DNA of 64,000 nucleotides from Paenibacillus sp. JQZ6Y-1 (GCF_040719145.1 NZ_JBFDUZ010000001.1:2852001-2916000), one strand, 5' to 3'; positions 49,933 through 59,054 are shown, counted from the stretch's first letter. Notes: generated by a model not told the origin, from the letters alone. Translations and numbers: made by a program.

Positions 49933-50003
49933 TTAAATTTCCTCCCTGTTTTGGAATTGGACTTGTTTTGAGTACTCTTTTGTTTGGTTTGCGGGGGCCC
50001 CTT

Positions 50004-50130
50004 CGGGAAGGAATAAGAGAACGGAACTCCGGTGGAGCCGCGGGAATCTTTCAGATTAAAATAAAATGAAGATTCCCGCACCTCCAAAGTCGTTCCTTTT
50101 CCCTTATTCCCTTCCCTACGCTCCGTGCTA
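50004..50130. repeat. Palindromic repeat element, copy 2 (short form)
   Basis: Outer arms GGGAAGGAATAAGAGAACGG (50005-50024) and TTCCTTTTCCCTTATTCCC (50093-50111) are inverted. Inside, GCGGGAATCTT and AAGATTCCCGC form an 11-bp stem, flanked by GGAG/CTCC. The right end CCTACGCTCCGTGCT equals copy 1 near 37824-37837. It has no coding frame and lies between grpE and dnaK, inside the heat-shock cluster. Confidence 0.75.
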
Positions 50131-50313
50131 CACGAGCAAGCGAGTTCAATAACAAGGTTATTTTTAGAAGTTGCTAAGTAGTGGGCTTAGCTGTGAATGT
50201 TGGCTGTGCCAAAATTTTATTAGTTGTACAAACTTTTAAAAATGTTAAAGACATGAAAATATTTCTCGTTTAGCTTACTTGGAATAGATAGTAGGCTTTT
50301 ACATCGTTGCTGA

Positions 50314-50907
50314 TCAACCGCTGACTTTAACCATTGCTGGGCGGATGACTTTATCTTTGAGGATGTATCCTTTTTGCAGTTCTTCCACGACGATTCCTTC
50401 TTCGTGTTCGTCGGATTCAACCTGCATCACAGCTTGATGGAATTCAGGGTTAAATGGTTGACCTACAGTTTCCATTGGAGTCAGACCTGTACCTTTCAGT
50501 ACATCCGACAGTTGGCGGAAGATCATATCTACACCTTTGGTGAAGGATTCCAATTCCGGGCTATCCGGTTTGGTTGCCATCGCGCGTTCAAAATTATCGA
50601 TAACCGGAATCAATTCGGTAATCAAGCCTGCGGACGCGTATTTTGCCAGATCTTCCTTTTCTTTCTGGGTACGGCGGCGGAAGTTGTCAAAATCAGCTTG
50701 TGCGCGCAGCAAACGCTGGGTTTGGTCGTCGGCTTGTGCCTGAACGCGTTCCAGCTCGGCGCGGGTTACAACTTCTTCCACTGGTGCTTCAGAAGTGGTG
50801 TCCTGCCCCGTTGCTTCGGTTGCTTCCACATTTTCCATTGCTTCGGCTTCATTTACCGGCTGTTGTTCCGAATTGTTGTTTTCTTGAAAGGATTGCTCTT
50901 TATTCAA
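50314..50907 (-). CDS. grpE: Nucleotide exchange factor GrpE
   Basis: A 197-residue GrpE, the ADP-ATP exchange factor of DnaK. The N-terminal 60 residues are acidic and rich in Glu, Asn and Thr, then a long helix (ELERVQAQADDQTQRLLRAQADFDNFRRRTQKEKED) for dimerisation, and the C-terminal beta domain with GLTPMETVGQPFNPEFHQAVMQVE and VVEELQKGYILKDKVIRPAMVKVS. It lies 159 bases downstream of hrcA and upstream of dnaK. An AAGGAGG site precedes its start. Confidence 0.97.
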   Translation of the reverse strand: MNKEQSFQENNNSEQQPVNEAEAMENVEATEATGQDTTSEAPVEEVVTRAELERVQAQADDQTQRLLRAQADFDNFRRRTQKEKEDLAKYASAGLITELIPVIDNFERAMATKPDSPELESFTKGVDMIFRQLSDVLKGTGLTPMETVGQPFNPEFHQAVMQVESDEHEEGIVVEELQKGYILKDKVIRPAMVKVSG

Positions 50908-51066
50908 GATTGTTCACCTCCTTAAAATAAGTACCGGGTCGTTGAGATTCACTATACATGGATTATGCTCCATGTGGCGAACCCTTCCTTTGTACCCGCT
51001 AGCGTAACCATTAACGCAACTTCTAGTTCATCCCATCAGCGAATAGTAGATTGGCAGAGAGAACAA

Positions 51067-52098
51067 TTAACGATACCATTGCTTCAACACACGGGTCATA
51101 TCATGGGAAAGCATATTCAGAATTCCCATCACTCGTGCATATTCCATCCGCGTTGGTCCCAATATACCAATGGTGCCGAGAGATTCGCCATCTAGTTCAT
51201 AGGTGGCGGTAATCAGACTGCAATTTTCAAATGCTTCATGCGCATTCTCCGCGCCAATACGTACCTGAATGCCATTGGGATTGGATGCTTCTGTCATCAG
51301 ACGGGTCAGCGTCGGTGTTTCTCCCAGTAGATCGAGGATATTTTTCACCTTGTCCATATCCTTGAATTCCGGTTGGATTAGCATATTGGTTGCACCACTC
51401 AGGAAAATCTTCTGTTCCTGCTCGTGACCAAAAGCAGAGTTTAGCGTTGCCATCATTTCTTCATAATGCTCCAGATGACGCTGCATCTCTTCGCTGATTT
51501 CCGTGAAAATACGGGTTTTTAATTTATATAAAGGCACGCCTACCAATCTGCTGTTGAGCAGATTCACCATTTGTTCCAGCTCGGATGCGGACACATTCTC
51601 AGGAATCCGTATTTTGCGATTCTCGACCTGCCCTGTACTGGTAACCATAATGGCAATAGCTGTCTCATGATCCAGCGTCAGCAGTTGAAAATGGCGTAGT
51701 GAGGTATGGAATACCTCAGGCCCCAGTAAAATAGAAGTATAATTGGTTACATTGGACAGCACCATCGCAGCATGCTGCATGAGTTGTTCCGCTGCAGACA
51801 GCTTTTCCGCAAAGAAACGCTTCAGTTCCTTGACTTCGGCGGTGTTGACCGCTTCAACCGGAGATAGATGATCCACATAATAACGATATCCCTTTTGAGA
51901 AGGAATACGCCCGGCTGAGGTGTGCGGCTGTTCTAGGAATCCTAGTTCCTCCAGATCGGCCATTTCGTTACGAATGGTCGCAGGACTATAATTCACATCG
52001 CCTCTTTTGGATATGCTACGGGACCCGACAGGTTCCGCCGAACGAATGTAATCATCTACTATTGCATTCAGAATCATTTTTTGACGCTCGGTTAACAT
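51067..52098 (-). CDS. hrcA: Heat-inducible transcription repressor HrcA
   Basis: A 343-residue repressor of class I heat-shock genes; it binds CIRCE and is stabilised by GroEL. The N-terminal winged helix starts MLTERQKMILNAIVDDYIRSAEPVGSRSISKR, followed by SPATIRNEMADLEELGFLEQPHTSAGRIPSQKGYRYYVD, then the GAF-like dimer domain. The ATG at 52098 has AAAAAGGAGGGAG upstream. A perfect CIRCE sits in its leader, so it represses itself and the downstream chaperone genes. Confidence 0.97.
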   Translation of the reverse strand: MLTERQKMILNAIVDDYIRSAEPVGSRSISKRGDVNYSPATIRNEMADLEELGFLEQPHTSAGRIPSQKGYRYYVDHLSPVEAVNTAEVKELKRFFAEKLSAAEQLMQHAAMVLSNVTNYTSILLGPEVFHTSLRHFQLLTLDHETAIAIMVTSTGQVENRKIRIPENVSASELEQMVNLLNSRLVGVPLYKLKTRIFTEISEEMQRHLEHYEEMMATLNSAFGHEQEQKIFLSGATNMLIQPEFKDMDKVKNILDLLGETPTLTRLMTEASNPNGIQVRIGAENAHEAFENCSLITATYELDGESLGTIGILGPTRMEYARVMGILNMLSHDMTRVLKQWYR

Positions 52099-52260
52099 GA
52101 GGCTCCCTCCTTTTTGTACGATATCCATTGCGCGAATATCAGGACCATATGCGCCAATATTGTTTTGGATTCAGGTCTATTCCAGCTACAAATCGGATTC
52201 CCTGAACAAAAACAATATAAGGGATATATCGGTTCCTTGTAGAGAAAGATATCCACCTCG

Positions 52261-52287
52261 TTAGCACTCACTAATGCTGAGTGCTAA
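52261..52287 (-). promoter_or_regulatory. CIRCE operator of the hrcA-grpE-dnaK-dnaJ cluster
   Basis: TTAGCACTC and GAGTGCTAA separated by exactly nine bases, a perfect consensus CIRCE. It lies about five bases downstream of the inferred transcription start of hrcA, the expected position for HrcA repression. Confidence 0.97.
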
Positions 52288-52292
52288 CGACT

Positions 52293-52345
52293 ACTACAAA
52301 AATACCAAACTGCCTCATTTATTGTCAAGTCAGTTTGGTATTTTT
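52293..52345 (-). terminator. Terminator downstream of the MFS exporter gene
   Basis: A perfect 15-bp stem (CAGTTTGGTATTTTT partner of AAAAATACCAAACTG; 52298-52312 with 52331-52345) and an 18-base loop, ending in a T run on the minus strand. It overlaps the hrcA promoter: the -35 box lies in the loop and the -10 box in the descending arm. Confidence 0.8.
52299..52328 (-). promoter_or_regulatory. Sigma-A promoter of hrcA
   Basis: Consensus TTGACA (52323-52328) and TATTTT (52299-52304) with an 18-base spacer on the minus strand, directly before the CIRCE. It is folded into the terminator hairpin of the upstream MFS gene. Confidence 0.72.
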
Positions 52346-52403
52346 ATCATGTTTAACTTTGGATTTTTGAATCCTGTACAACATAAAGACAAAATGATCT
52401 GCG

Positions 52404-53597
52404 CTATAGCTTCGGTATGCGTATCACTAATACTGCCAGTAATGCGGGCAGCAGTAAAACGGCGTTACCTATAAAAGCCGGACTTCCATTGCTAAAGGAT
52501 AAGATTTGCATAGCCCAATATGGCGCAAATGCCGTACCTGCAAACAGGATAAATGTATATAAAGATACAGCAATGCCTCTTCGCTGCAATCCCAGCTGTC
52601 CTACGATAGCGACCAGAGCAGGAACACTGATCGCTATACCAGCCACAAACACAACACTAAACAGGATTATGCCTGCCAGCGCAGTCCATAAGGCCATCAT
52701 CACAAGACTGACTATACTGACGGTCAACCCGAGCAGCAGCGTACACCGAGCATTTGTCTTTTGTACCATTTTCCCGGCAAAAGGAGACAACAGCATACCT
52801 GCGATCCCAGCAATTTTTATTTCCAGTATGGATTGAACATCTAATGCATACAATGACTGCTGCAAATAATGATTCAAAATAGTATACATCACAATAAACG
52901 AAGATAACAAAACAAAAGCAACAACGTAACTGAGAAGCAAATCTTTTTGTATTAGGATTGTTTTTATTTGTTTTACATAGGCATATACATTCAACTCTGG
53001 CTGCTGGGCAGAATCATTCGGCAAAAAAATCAGGATCAAACCAGCAGTTACAATATACAAACCGCCGAACAAAAGAAATAATCCATGCCAGTTATATTGG
53101 GTACTGATTATTCCTGCAATTACCTGACCAACAACACCCGCCATCAAAAAACCAGTGCTAACAAAGCCGATCGCTGTAACCCGTCGATGCTGTGGAAATA
53201 TGGATACAATATAAGCAAGCACCACTGGTGAAAATGTTGATGCCGCCAAACCTTGCAATCCGCGCAGAAGAAGCAGCAATGGAAAAGAATGCACCCACCC
53301 TGCTGCACATGTAAAAACAGCCAAAAACGTCAACCCCAACAAGACTACCTTTTTGCGTCCATACTTATCCGCTATCGCTCCGTATACAAGACAGCCACAA
53401 GCAAAACAAAATGAAAACAAGCTGCTGGTCAAAGCCGCTCTGGATACAGAGACATCAAATTCTGACGAAAACAAGGAGTTCAGCGGAAGCGTCACATACA
53501 GACTACACATGACAATCAGACCACTCCAGCTTAGCAGCCAAGTGATCCATACATACCGACTTTCCTTTTGCAAAGTACTACTCTCAATCATTTGCAT
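52404..53597 (-). CDS. MFS transporter, probable drug exporter
   Basis: A 397-residue major facilitator with 12 predicted membrane helices. The loop 2-3 motif is GAIADKYGRKKVVLLG, the signature of proton-driven transporters, and the overall layout recalls the YnfM/AraJ-like drug-exporter group; the substrate is unknown. The ATG at 53597 has AAGGGTGG six bases upstream. It follows a MarR-family gene on the same strand and both have the same TTAGAT-A/T-ATCTAA operator in front, so the MarR protein probably represses it. A TATAAT hexamer (53635-53640) overlaps the operator; no strong -35 is seen. Confidence 0.88.
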   Translation of the reverse strand: MQMIESSTLQKESRYVWITWLLSWSGLIVMCSLYVTLPLNSLFSSEFDVSVSRAALTSSLFSFCFACGCLVYGAIADKYGRKKVVLLGLTFLAVFTCAAGWVHSFPLLLLLRGLQGLAASTFSPVVLAYIVSIFPQHRRVTAIGFVSTGFLMAGVVGQVIAGIISTQYNWHGLFLLFGGLYIVTAGLILIFLPNDSAQQPELNVYAYVKQIKTILIQKDLLLSYVVAFVLLSSFIVMYTILNHYLQQSLYALDVQSILEIKIAGIAGMLLSPFAGKMVQKTNARCTLLLGLTVSIVSLVMMALWTALAGIILFSVVFVAGIAISVPALVAIVGQLGLQRRGIAVSLYTFILFAGTAFAPYWAMQILSFSNGSPAFIGNAVLLLPALLAVLVIRIPKL

Positions 53598-53613
53598 ATA
53601 TATCCACCCTTCT

Positions 53614-53636
53614 ATTGGTTAGATAATCTAATCAAT
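53614..53636 (-). promoter_or_regulatory. MarR-type operator upstream of the MFS gene
   Basis: The palindrome TTAGATAATCTAA (53619-53631) is extended by ATTG and CAAT on its flanks to a 23-bp near-perfect inverted repeat. The same core occurs upstream of the marR-type gene at 54264-54276. It sits at the -10 box of the MFS gene. Confidence 0.78.
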
Positions 53637-53660
53637 TATATAAAAAAATATACGTTTGCT

Positions 53661-53707
53661 TCTTTTCGAAAATCGGCTCTTATCTTCCCGAGCCAAGCCG
53701 ATTTTCG
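53661..53707 (-). terminator. Terminator overlapping the MarR gene stop
   Basis: A perfect 12-bp stem (CGAAAATCGGCT at 53667-53678 with AGCCGATTTTCG at 53696-53707); the upper arm lies in the last codons of the MarR gene and the stop codon lies in the loop. The stem ends with TTTTCG on the minus strand. Confidence 0.65.
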
Positions 53708-54237
53708 ATACCTACATTAAGCTTCAGCATTATTTTTTGTAATACCTGCTGTTCCTGCTCATCCAGATCCTGAACCAGTGAAGCGCAGGCTTCCCAGAAT
53801 ACCGGTAATACCGTGTCTACCAATTGCTTGCCAGATGACGTCAAATAAATATAGCTTTTTCGTCCGTCTTCTTCGCTTTGCTGCCGGTAGATCCAGCCTT
53901 TCTTTTCTACACTGTTCAATAAAATAGTCGCCGAAGCTCTGCGTATACCAAGTCTCTGAGCAAGGGCAGAAGCGGTCACTTTATGTTGATTTTCATGTAA
54001 GCGAATCAATAAAAGCAGATCGAGTTTGCTTTCGCTTATATCATAGGGTGCCAGCACATCATCGATAACATCCAGAATATGATCGCTGTTCCATAACATA
54101 AGAAGACCAAGCTGCGCAGCAGAAGAAGAAGTCTCGGGAGCAGCTGTCTGATCGCACAGCTGATTGTACGGTTCGCTTCCGAGTTGCGGCAACGACTGAT
54201 CCAGCGACGCTTGGTAGCTGATATGTTTGCGAACGAT
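53680..54237 (-). CDS. MarR family transcriptional regulator
   Basis: A winged-helix regulator of about 170-185 residues. The DNA-binding part reads LRLH-ENQHKVTASALAQRLGIRRASATILLNSVEKKGWIYRQQSEEDGRKSYIYLTSSGK, with DGRKS in the wing as in MarR. The start is uncertain. A perfect AAAGGAGG lies eight bases before an ATC codon (54235-54237) that is in frame with no ATG, GTG or TTG until the TTG at 54192, which has only a weak GGA in front. I give the longer form from ATC; the conservative form is 53680-54192. It has its own promoter and an operator over the start site, so it is likely autoregulated, and it probably controls the MFS gene. Confidence 0.78.
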   Translation of the reverse strand: MVRKHISYQASLDQSLPQLGSEPYNQLCDQTAAPETSSSAAQLGLLMLWNSDHILDVIDDVLAPYDISESKLDLLLLIRLHENQHKVTASALAQRLGIRRASATILLNSVEKKGWIYRQQSEEDGRKSYIYLTSSGKQLVDTVLPVFWEACASLVQDLDEQEQQVLQKIMLKLNVGIENRLGSGR

Positions 54238-54263
54238 AGTATATTCCTCCTTTATATAAATGA

Positions 54264-54276
54264 TTAGATTATCTAA
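54264..54276 (-). promoter_or_regulatory. MarR-type operator at the MarR gene promoter
   Basis: Palindrome TTAGATTATCTAA directly downstream of the -10 box, covering the likely transcription start. It differs from the operator at the MFS gene only in the central base. Confidence 0.78.
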
Positions 54277-54280
54277 CTAT

Positions 54281-54309
54281 ATGATAAGTCTTCTTCATCC
54301 GATTTGCAA
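54281..54309 (-). promoter_or_regulatory. Sigma-A-type promoter of the MarR gene
   Basis: TTGCAA (54304-54309) and TATCAT (54281-54286) with a 17-base spacer on the minus strand. Confidence 0.65.
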
Positions 54310-54375
54310 GCTATATCACTTTGGAATCTGTAAGCTATGTTTGCTGAATATATGTACTCTGAACAATTAAAAAAA

Positions 54376-54422
54376 ATCACAAAAAGCCGGATATCCCAAT
54401 TCATGATGGACATTCGGCTTTT
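54376..54422 (-). terminator. Terminator downstream of the ArgA-like gene
   Basis: AAAAGCCG and CGGCTTTTT at the base, extended by TCC/GGG pairs, around an ATCATGAATT loop, with TTTTTGTG on the minus strand. Confidence 0.68.
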
Positions 54423-54494
54423 ATAGTATTTCCGTACAGCAAGCGATCTTACCTCTATCTAGTTGTGATTCGCACTCTCCAGCCAATCGTTCTC

Positions 54495-54965
54495 TCAAAT
54501 ATCCAGAACTTTGAGTACCGCAATCTCATCGCAGTTGTCCTGCTTTGGACAATGACGGCAATCCGCCCATACCTTTTCTGGGAAAATGCTAGTCTGTACA
54601 ACGTCAAAGCCATTCTTTTTGAAGAAGGATACTTCATACGTAAGTGCCATAACTTTGCGCAGCCCTTTGGCAGCCGCCTGCTCGATCAATGTATCTACCA
54701 GACGTGAACCAATCCCGTGACCTTTGTGACCTTCCGAAATACCTAGCGAGCGAATCTCTACTAGATCCGGTCCCAATTGACAAAGTGAACCACAGCCTAC
54801 CAACTCGCCATCAATCTCAGCAACAACAAATTGTTCCAGTTGACGATGCAGCACATCGCGCGAACGCGGAAGCATGATGCCTCGCTCGGCATATCCCGAT
54901 ATTAATTGATAAAGAGCTTCTACATCTGCTGGTACGGCTGCTCTGCAAGTGACAACAGCATGCAT
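54495..54965 (-). CDS. GNAT N-acetyltransferase, short ArgA-like
   Basis: A 156-residue GNAT protein. It opens CRAAVPADVEALYQLISGYAERGIMLPRSRDVL, a segment typical of amino-acid N-acetyltransferase (ArgA-like) domains; the acetyl-CoA loop is GHKGHGIGSRLV and is followed by KVMALTYEVSFFKKNGF. Four Cys near the C-terminus (WADCRHCPKQDNCDE) look like a metal knot, as in short ArgA relatives. The substrate may be glutamate, but this is not certain. The ATG at 54965 is chosen because GGGGAGG lies eight bases upstream. Confidence 0.83.
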   Translation of the reverse strand: MHAVVTCRAAVPADVEALYQLISGYAERGIMLPRSRDVLHRQLEQFVVAEIDGELVGCGSLCQLGPDLVEIRSLGISEGHKGHGIGSRLVDTLIEQAAAKGLRKVMALTYEVSFFKKNGFDVVQTSIFPEKVWADCRHCPKQDNCDEIAVLKVLDI

Positions 54966-55500
54966 GATACGTTCCTCCCCGTTGCGGCGTTGCGGATCTG
55001 TCACATGGTATGATCAATGGTCCGTCTACCTACGTTTTATTTTCGTAATTTTAAATTTCCACGACAATGTTAACTATTTGTGAAACGAATACGTATAAAT
55101 ATACATCATAGCAAATGAAAATTCAATAGGTTATTCGTAAAAAATGTAGAGTTTTTTTGATACAAGTAAAATAGGATTAAAACCTTGCTGTGTCTATATA
55201 AATTCGATACATGATAGTATATAAAAAGATACTTTTCACGTAATATTCTATCTAACTTTCTTATAAAAGGCATCGATTATGACTGTATTTTATTCATCTT
55301 TACAAAGGAATACGTATACATTACACAAATATATGAAAATGATTCAGTTTTGCGTGTATTTATGAACATCACTATTTTTTGTCAGTTTGGCGAGAGTGAT
55401 CGAAAATATGATTTAGGATGCGATAGCGATGTAATTTGATATTCAATAGGTAGATTACTGACTTGAAGTAACGCTGCATCAAATGATTGAGTCTACATAG
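54966..55500. other. AT-rich gene-free stretch between the ArgA-like gene and hemW
   Basis: About 530 bases of AT-rich sequence with no ribosome binding site plus frame. ATTCAATAGG occurs twice (near 55121 and 55441). The stretch holds upstream regulatory DNA of the ArgA-like gene at its left side; I cannot define a promoter with confidence. Confidence 0.5.
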
Positions 55501-55532
55501 AAAAAAAGCGCCAACCTAATTCGGTCAGCGCC
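55501..55532 (-). terminator. Terminator downstream of hemW
   Basis: GGCGCTGACC and GGTTGGCGC pair with small bulges around GAATTA and are followed by seven T on the minus strand. Between it and the hemW stop codon lies the hexanucleotide microsatellite. Confidence 0.75.
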
Positions 55533-55550
55533 TTACATGTATAGTTTTTT

Positions 55551-55639
<89 letters not shown>

Positions 55640-55697
55640 ATGATAGTACAGGCTGCTCAGTTATTCGTCAAATCTTAACTTCGGCACACACAATCGC

Positions 55698-56879
55698 TTA
55701 TGCTTGCTCCTGCATCAAACTGCCGACAAATTCGCCGAACACATCATTGCCAAACAGCAAGCCTTTTTCACTTAAACGATATCCATCCTCTGTTGGCTGT
55801 AGCAGATCGTTTTTCAGCAGCTTGTCCAGTTGTACTCGGAATACATCATCCAGCTGTTCCCCATTAAATTGACGGGCAAAGCGTTCCTTAGACACTCCTT
55901 CTAGCATACGAAGACCGACCATCATATAATCCTCCATTGCCTCATCGCGATCAATCTCAGACGCGTCCAGTCTTGGTAGGCGAGTCGCTGCCGCTTCGTT
56001 ATACGGATTCACGCCTTTAATGTTAATATGACGTTTGCCATGCACATATCCGTGCGCACCGGCACCCAATCCGTAGTAGTCCTCATTACGCCAGTAGGTC
56101 ATATTATGACGACTGCCATACCCCGGCTTAGCGAAATTACTAATCTCGTACTGCTCATAACCTGCCTGTTTCATCTTATCCATCAGCAACAGGTACATAT
56201 TCAGTTCAGATTCTTCATCCGGCAAGGGCAGTTGATTTTTCTGGAACAGGGTGTGGAATAGCGTATTCTCTTCTACCTTCAAGCTGTAAATTGAATAATG
56301 TGGCAGATCCAGTTCTAGCGCACGCTCCACACTGTATGCCAGCATTTCTAGCGTCTGATTCGGCAATCCAAACATCAGGTCAATCGATAGGTTATTCAGT
56401 CCAACTTTGCGCGCATTTTCCAAGCTGCGATACACATCGTCGGTATTGTGAATGCGCCCGATGCCGGTCAGCAATTCATTTTGAAATGCCTGTACGCCAA
56501 AACTGACACGATTCACGCCGCCTGCCTTCATAATCGCCAGCTTATCCGCATCCGTCGTACCCGGATTGGCTTCCATCGTAAATTCGATATCCTCTGCCCA
56601 ATTCGGGAAATGACGGCGCAGACTTTGTAGGAAATATTCCATCTCTTCGTTTTTCAGTACAGTTGGCGTACCTCCGCCAACAAAGATCGTATCGATCACA
56701 CCCGGAGGTGTTTGTTGCACCGTATATTCCATCTCACGATCCAATGCCCGCAAATAATCCATGACCGGCTGGTCTTTTAGAACGTAAGAATTAAAGTCAC
56801 AGTAAAAGCACTTGTTGGTGCAGAACGGAATGTGCACATATATTGCACGGGGCGCGTCTGTATGGGTGACTGTATTCAT
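55698..56879 (-). CDS. hemW: Radical SAM heme chaperone HemW
   Basis: A 393-residue radical SAM protein related to oxygen-independent coproporphyrinogen oxidase, now known as a heme chaperone. The cluster motif is C20-TNK-C24-FY-C27 near the N-terminus, in the HemW (CxxxCxxC) form. EANPGTTDADKL and VSFGVQAFQNELL are family motifs; the C-terminal HemN_C domain ends the protein. The ATG at 56879 has GGGGAGG upstream; a longer frame to 57029 crosses the lepA terminator. It follows lepA in the same direction, as in Bacillus. In most relatives hrcA lies directly downstream; here an ArgA-like gene and the MFS-MarR pair intervene. Confidence 0.95.
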   Translation of the reverse strand: MNTVTHTDAPRAIYVHIPFCTNKCFYCDFNSYVLKDQPVMDYLRALDREMEYTVQQTPPGVIDTIFVGGGTPTVLKNEEMEYFLQSLRRHFPNWAEDIEFTMEANPGTTDADKLAIMKAGGVNRVSFGVQAFQNELLTGIGRIHNTDDVYRSLENARKVGLNNLSIDLMFGLPNQTLEMLAYSVERALELDLPHYSIYSLKVEENTLFHTLFQKNQLPLPDEESELNMYLLLMDKMKQAGYEQYEISNFAKPGYGSRHNMTYWRNEDYYGLGAGAHGYVHGKRHINIKGVNPYNEAAATRLPRLDASEIDRDEAMEDYMMVGLRMLEGVSKERFARQFNGEQLDDVFRVQLDKLLKNDLLQPTEDGYRLSEKGLLFGNDVFGEFVGSLMQEQA

Positions 56880-56973
56880 GACCGGTTTCCTCCCCGTCAG
56901 TCTATTGTAAACCCGGCACATGTACCGGGGACTGTTCATTGTTAGATTGATTGGTTCCCATCTCAATAATGGA

Positions 56974-57004
56974 CAAAAGGGAAAGCCCGTTGTCGGGCCT
57001 TCCC
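56974..57004 (-). terminator. Terminator downstream of lepA
   Basis: GGGAAGGCCCG and CGGGCTTTCCC pair around ACAA with one wobble, followed by TTTTGTCC on the minus strand. Confidence 0.78.
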
Positions 57005-57035
57005 TGCTTGATCCATCGTGTATACTCAATTGAAT

Positions 57036-58850
57036 CTACTCGTCGATACGCAGTACCGCCATAAAGGCTTCCTGTGGTACTTCTACGTTACCGACTTGCT
57101 TCATGCGCTTTTTACCTTCTTTTTGTTTTTCCAGCAGCTTACGCTTACGGGAAATATCGCCGCCGTAACATTTGGCAAGGACGTTTTTACGCATTGCTTT
57201 TACGGTTTCACGAGCAACGACTTTGGTTCCGACCGAAGCTTGAATCGGAATTTCAAACATTTGGCGTGGAATCAGCTCACGCAGCTTTTCACAGATAACA
57301 CGTCCGCGATGATACGCACGATCTCGGTGAACGATAAAGGACAGTGCATCGACCTGTTCGCCGTTCAGCAGAATATCCATTTTCACCAGATTCGATTTGC
57401 GGTAGCCGGACAGCTCGTAGTCAAACGAAGCATAACCCTTGGTGCTTGATTTCAGCTGGTCGAAGAAATCATACACAATCTCGGACAGTGGCACTTGATA
57501 CGTAATCGTAACACGTGTCGTATCCAGATATTCCATATTGATGAACTCACCGCGTTTGGTCTGGCACAATTCCATAACCGTTCCGACAAAATCATTCGGT
57601 ACGATAATAGATGCCTTCACATACGGTTCCTCCACGTATTCAATACGACCAACTTCTGGGTAGTTCGACGGATTATCAATCGTCAGCACATCGCCGTTGG
57701 TCAGTGTAACGTGGTAGATAACGCTCGGTGCTGTTGTGATCAGCGGAATATTAAATTCGCGCTCGATCCGCTCCTGAATAACGTCCATATGCAGCAATCC
57801 GAGGAAGCCGCAACGGAAACCGAAGCCGAGTGCACTCGACGATTCCGGCTCAAAGCTCAGCGACGCATCGTTCAGCTGTAGCTTTTCCAGCGCTTCGCGC
57901 AGATCCACATAGTCGGACGATTCGATCGGATACAGACCGCAATACACCATCGGGTTGATTTTGCGATAACCCGGCAGTGGCTCAGCTGTTGGCGTCTTGG
58001 CATCGGTAATAGTATCACCGACACGCGTATCGCCCACTGTTTTGATACCAGCAACGATAAAGCCAACATCACCGACGTTCAGCTCATCCACAATTGTCAT
58101 GCGTGGCATAAAGGCACCAACTTCGATAACTTCGAATTCCTTGCCCGTTGCCATCATTTTGATTTTGGAGCCGGATTTGATCTTGCCGTCTACGATACGG
58201 GAGTAAATGATAACCCCTTTGTACGGATCATAGTGCGAGTCAAAGATCAGCGCTTTCAGTGGATTTGATGGATCGCCAGTCGGTGCAGGCACCTTCTGTA
58301 CAACCTGTTCCAGAATGTCCTTGATCCCGATGCCTGCTTTGGCAGAAGCGAGTACCGCTTCACTAGCATCCAGACCAATCACATCTTCCACTTCCTGTTT
58401 GACACGCTCTGGATCTGCACTTGGCAGGTCAATCTTGTTGATGACCGGCAGAATTTCCAGATTGTTGTCCAGTGCCAGATACACGTTTGCCAGCGTTTGC
58501 GCTTCAATGCCTTGCGCCGCATCGACAACCAGCAGTGCGCCTTCGCAGGCAGCCAAACTGCGGGAAACCTCGTACGTAAAGTCGACGTGTCCCGGTGTAT
58601 CGATCAGATTGAGCAGGTATTCCTCGCCGTCATCGGCCTTGTATGTCAAACGAACCGCCTGCAGTTTGATTGTAATTCCGCGCTCGCGCTCCAGTTCCAT
58701 CTGGTCCAGTACCTGCTCTTGCATTTCGCGAGATGTCAGTGCGCCAGTGTACTCCAGAATACGGTCCGCCAGTGTGGACTTTCCGTGGTCAATATGCGCA
58801 ATAATGGAGAAATTACGTATTTTTGCCTGTCTTGCTGAAATATCAGTCAT
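57036..58850 (-). CDS. lepA: Elongation factor 4 (LepA)
   Basis: A 604-residue translational GTPase that affects ribosome back-translocation or 30S maturation. G1 is AHIDHGKST (about 18-26), G2 [13 protein letters not shown]3 DTPGHVDF, G4 [10 protein letters not shown]. Domains II, III and V follow, and the unique C-terminal domain ends with [34 protein letters not shown]. It is followed by hemW after a terminator. Upstream in Bacillus lie yqxA, spoIIP and gpr; none is found here. Confidence 0.98.
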   Translation of the reverse strand: MTDISARQAKIRNFSIIAHIDHGKSTLADRILEYTGALTSREMQEQVLDQMELERERGITIKLQAVRLTYKADDGEEYLLNLIDTPGHVDFTYEVSRSLAACEGALLVVDAAQGIEAQTLANVYLALDNNLEILPVINKIDLPSADPERVKQEVEDVIGLDASEAVLASAKAGIGIKDILEQVVQKVPAPTGDPSNPLKALIFDSHYDPYKGVIIYSRIVDGKIKSGSKIKMMATGKEFEVIEVGAFMPRMTIVDELNVGDVGFIVAGIKTVGDTRVGDTITDAKTPTAEPLPGYRKINPMVYCGLYPIESSDYVDLREALEKLQLNDASLSFEPESSSALGFGFRCGFLGLLHMDVIQERIEREFNIPLITTAPSVIYHVTLTNGDVLTIDNPSNYPEVGRIEYVEEPYVKASIIVPNDFVGTVMELCQTKRGEFINMEYLDTTRVTITYQVPLSEIVYDFFDQLKSSTKGYASFDYELSGYRKSNLVKMDILLNGEQVDALSFIVHRDRAYHRGRVICEKLRELIPRQMFEIPIQASVGTKVVARETVKAMRKNVLAKCYGGDISRKRKLLEKQKEGKKRMKQVGNVEVPQEAFMAVLRIDE

Positions 58851-59054
58851 GCCTTACCCCCAACATAAGCCTGAAATATAATGCTGATGGTCCGGTCCTG
58901 TGTGAAAGGTTAACCATTCCCATTAATCAATTTATTATAGCAGTTGGGCGATTCCCCAGCAATCCCATTAGAGAAACGAATTCAAAACAATGGGATTCCC
59001 AGTTTCTACACATCGTTTCTTCATCTCTGTTATTTGCTGCTCCGCTTGCATACT

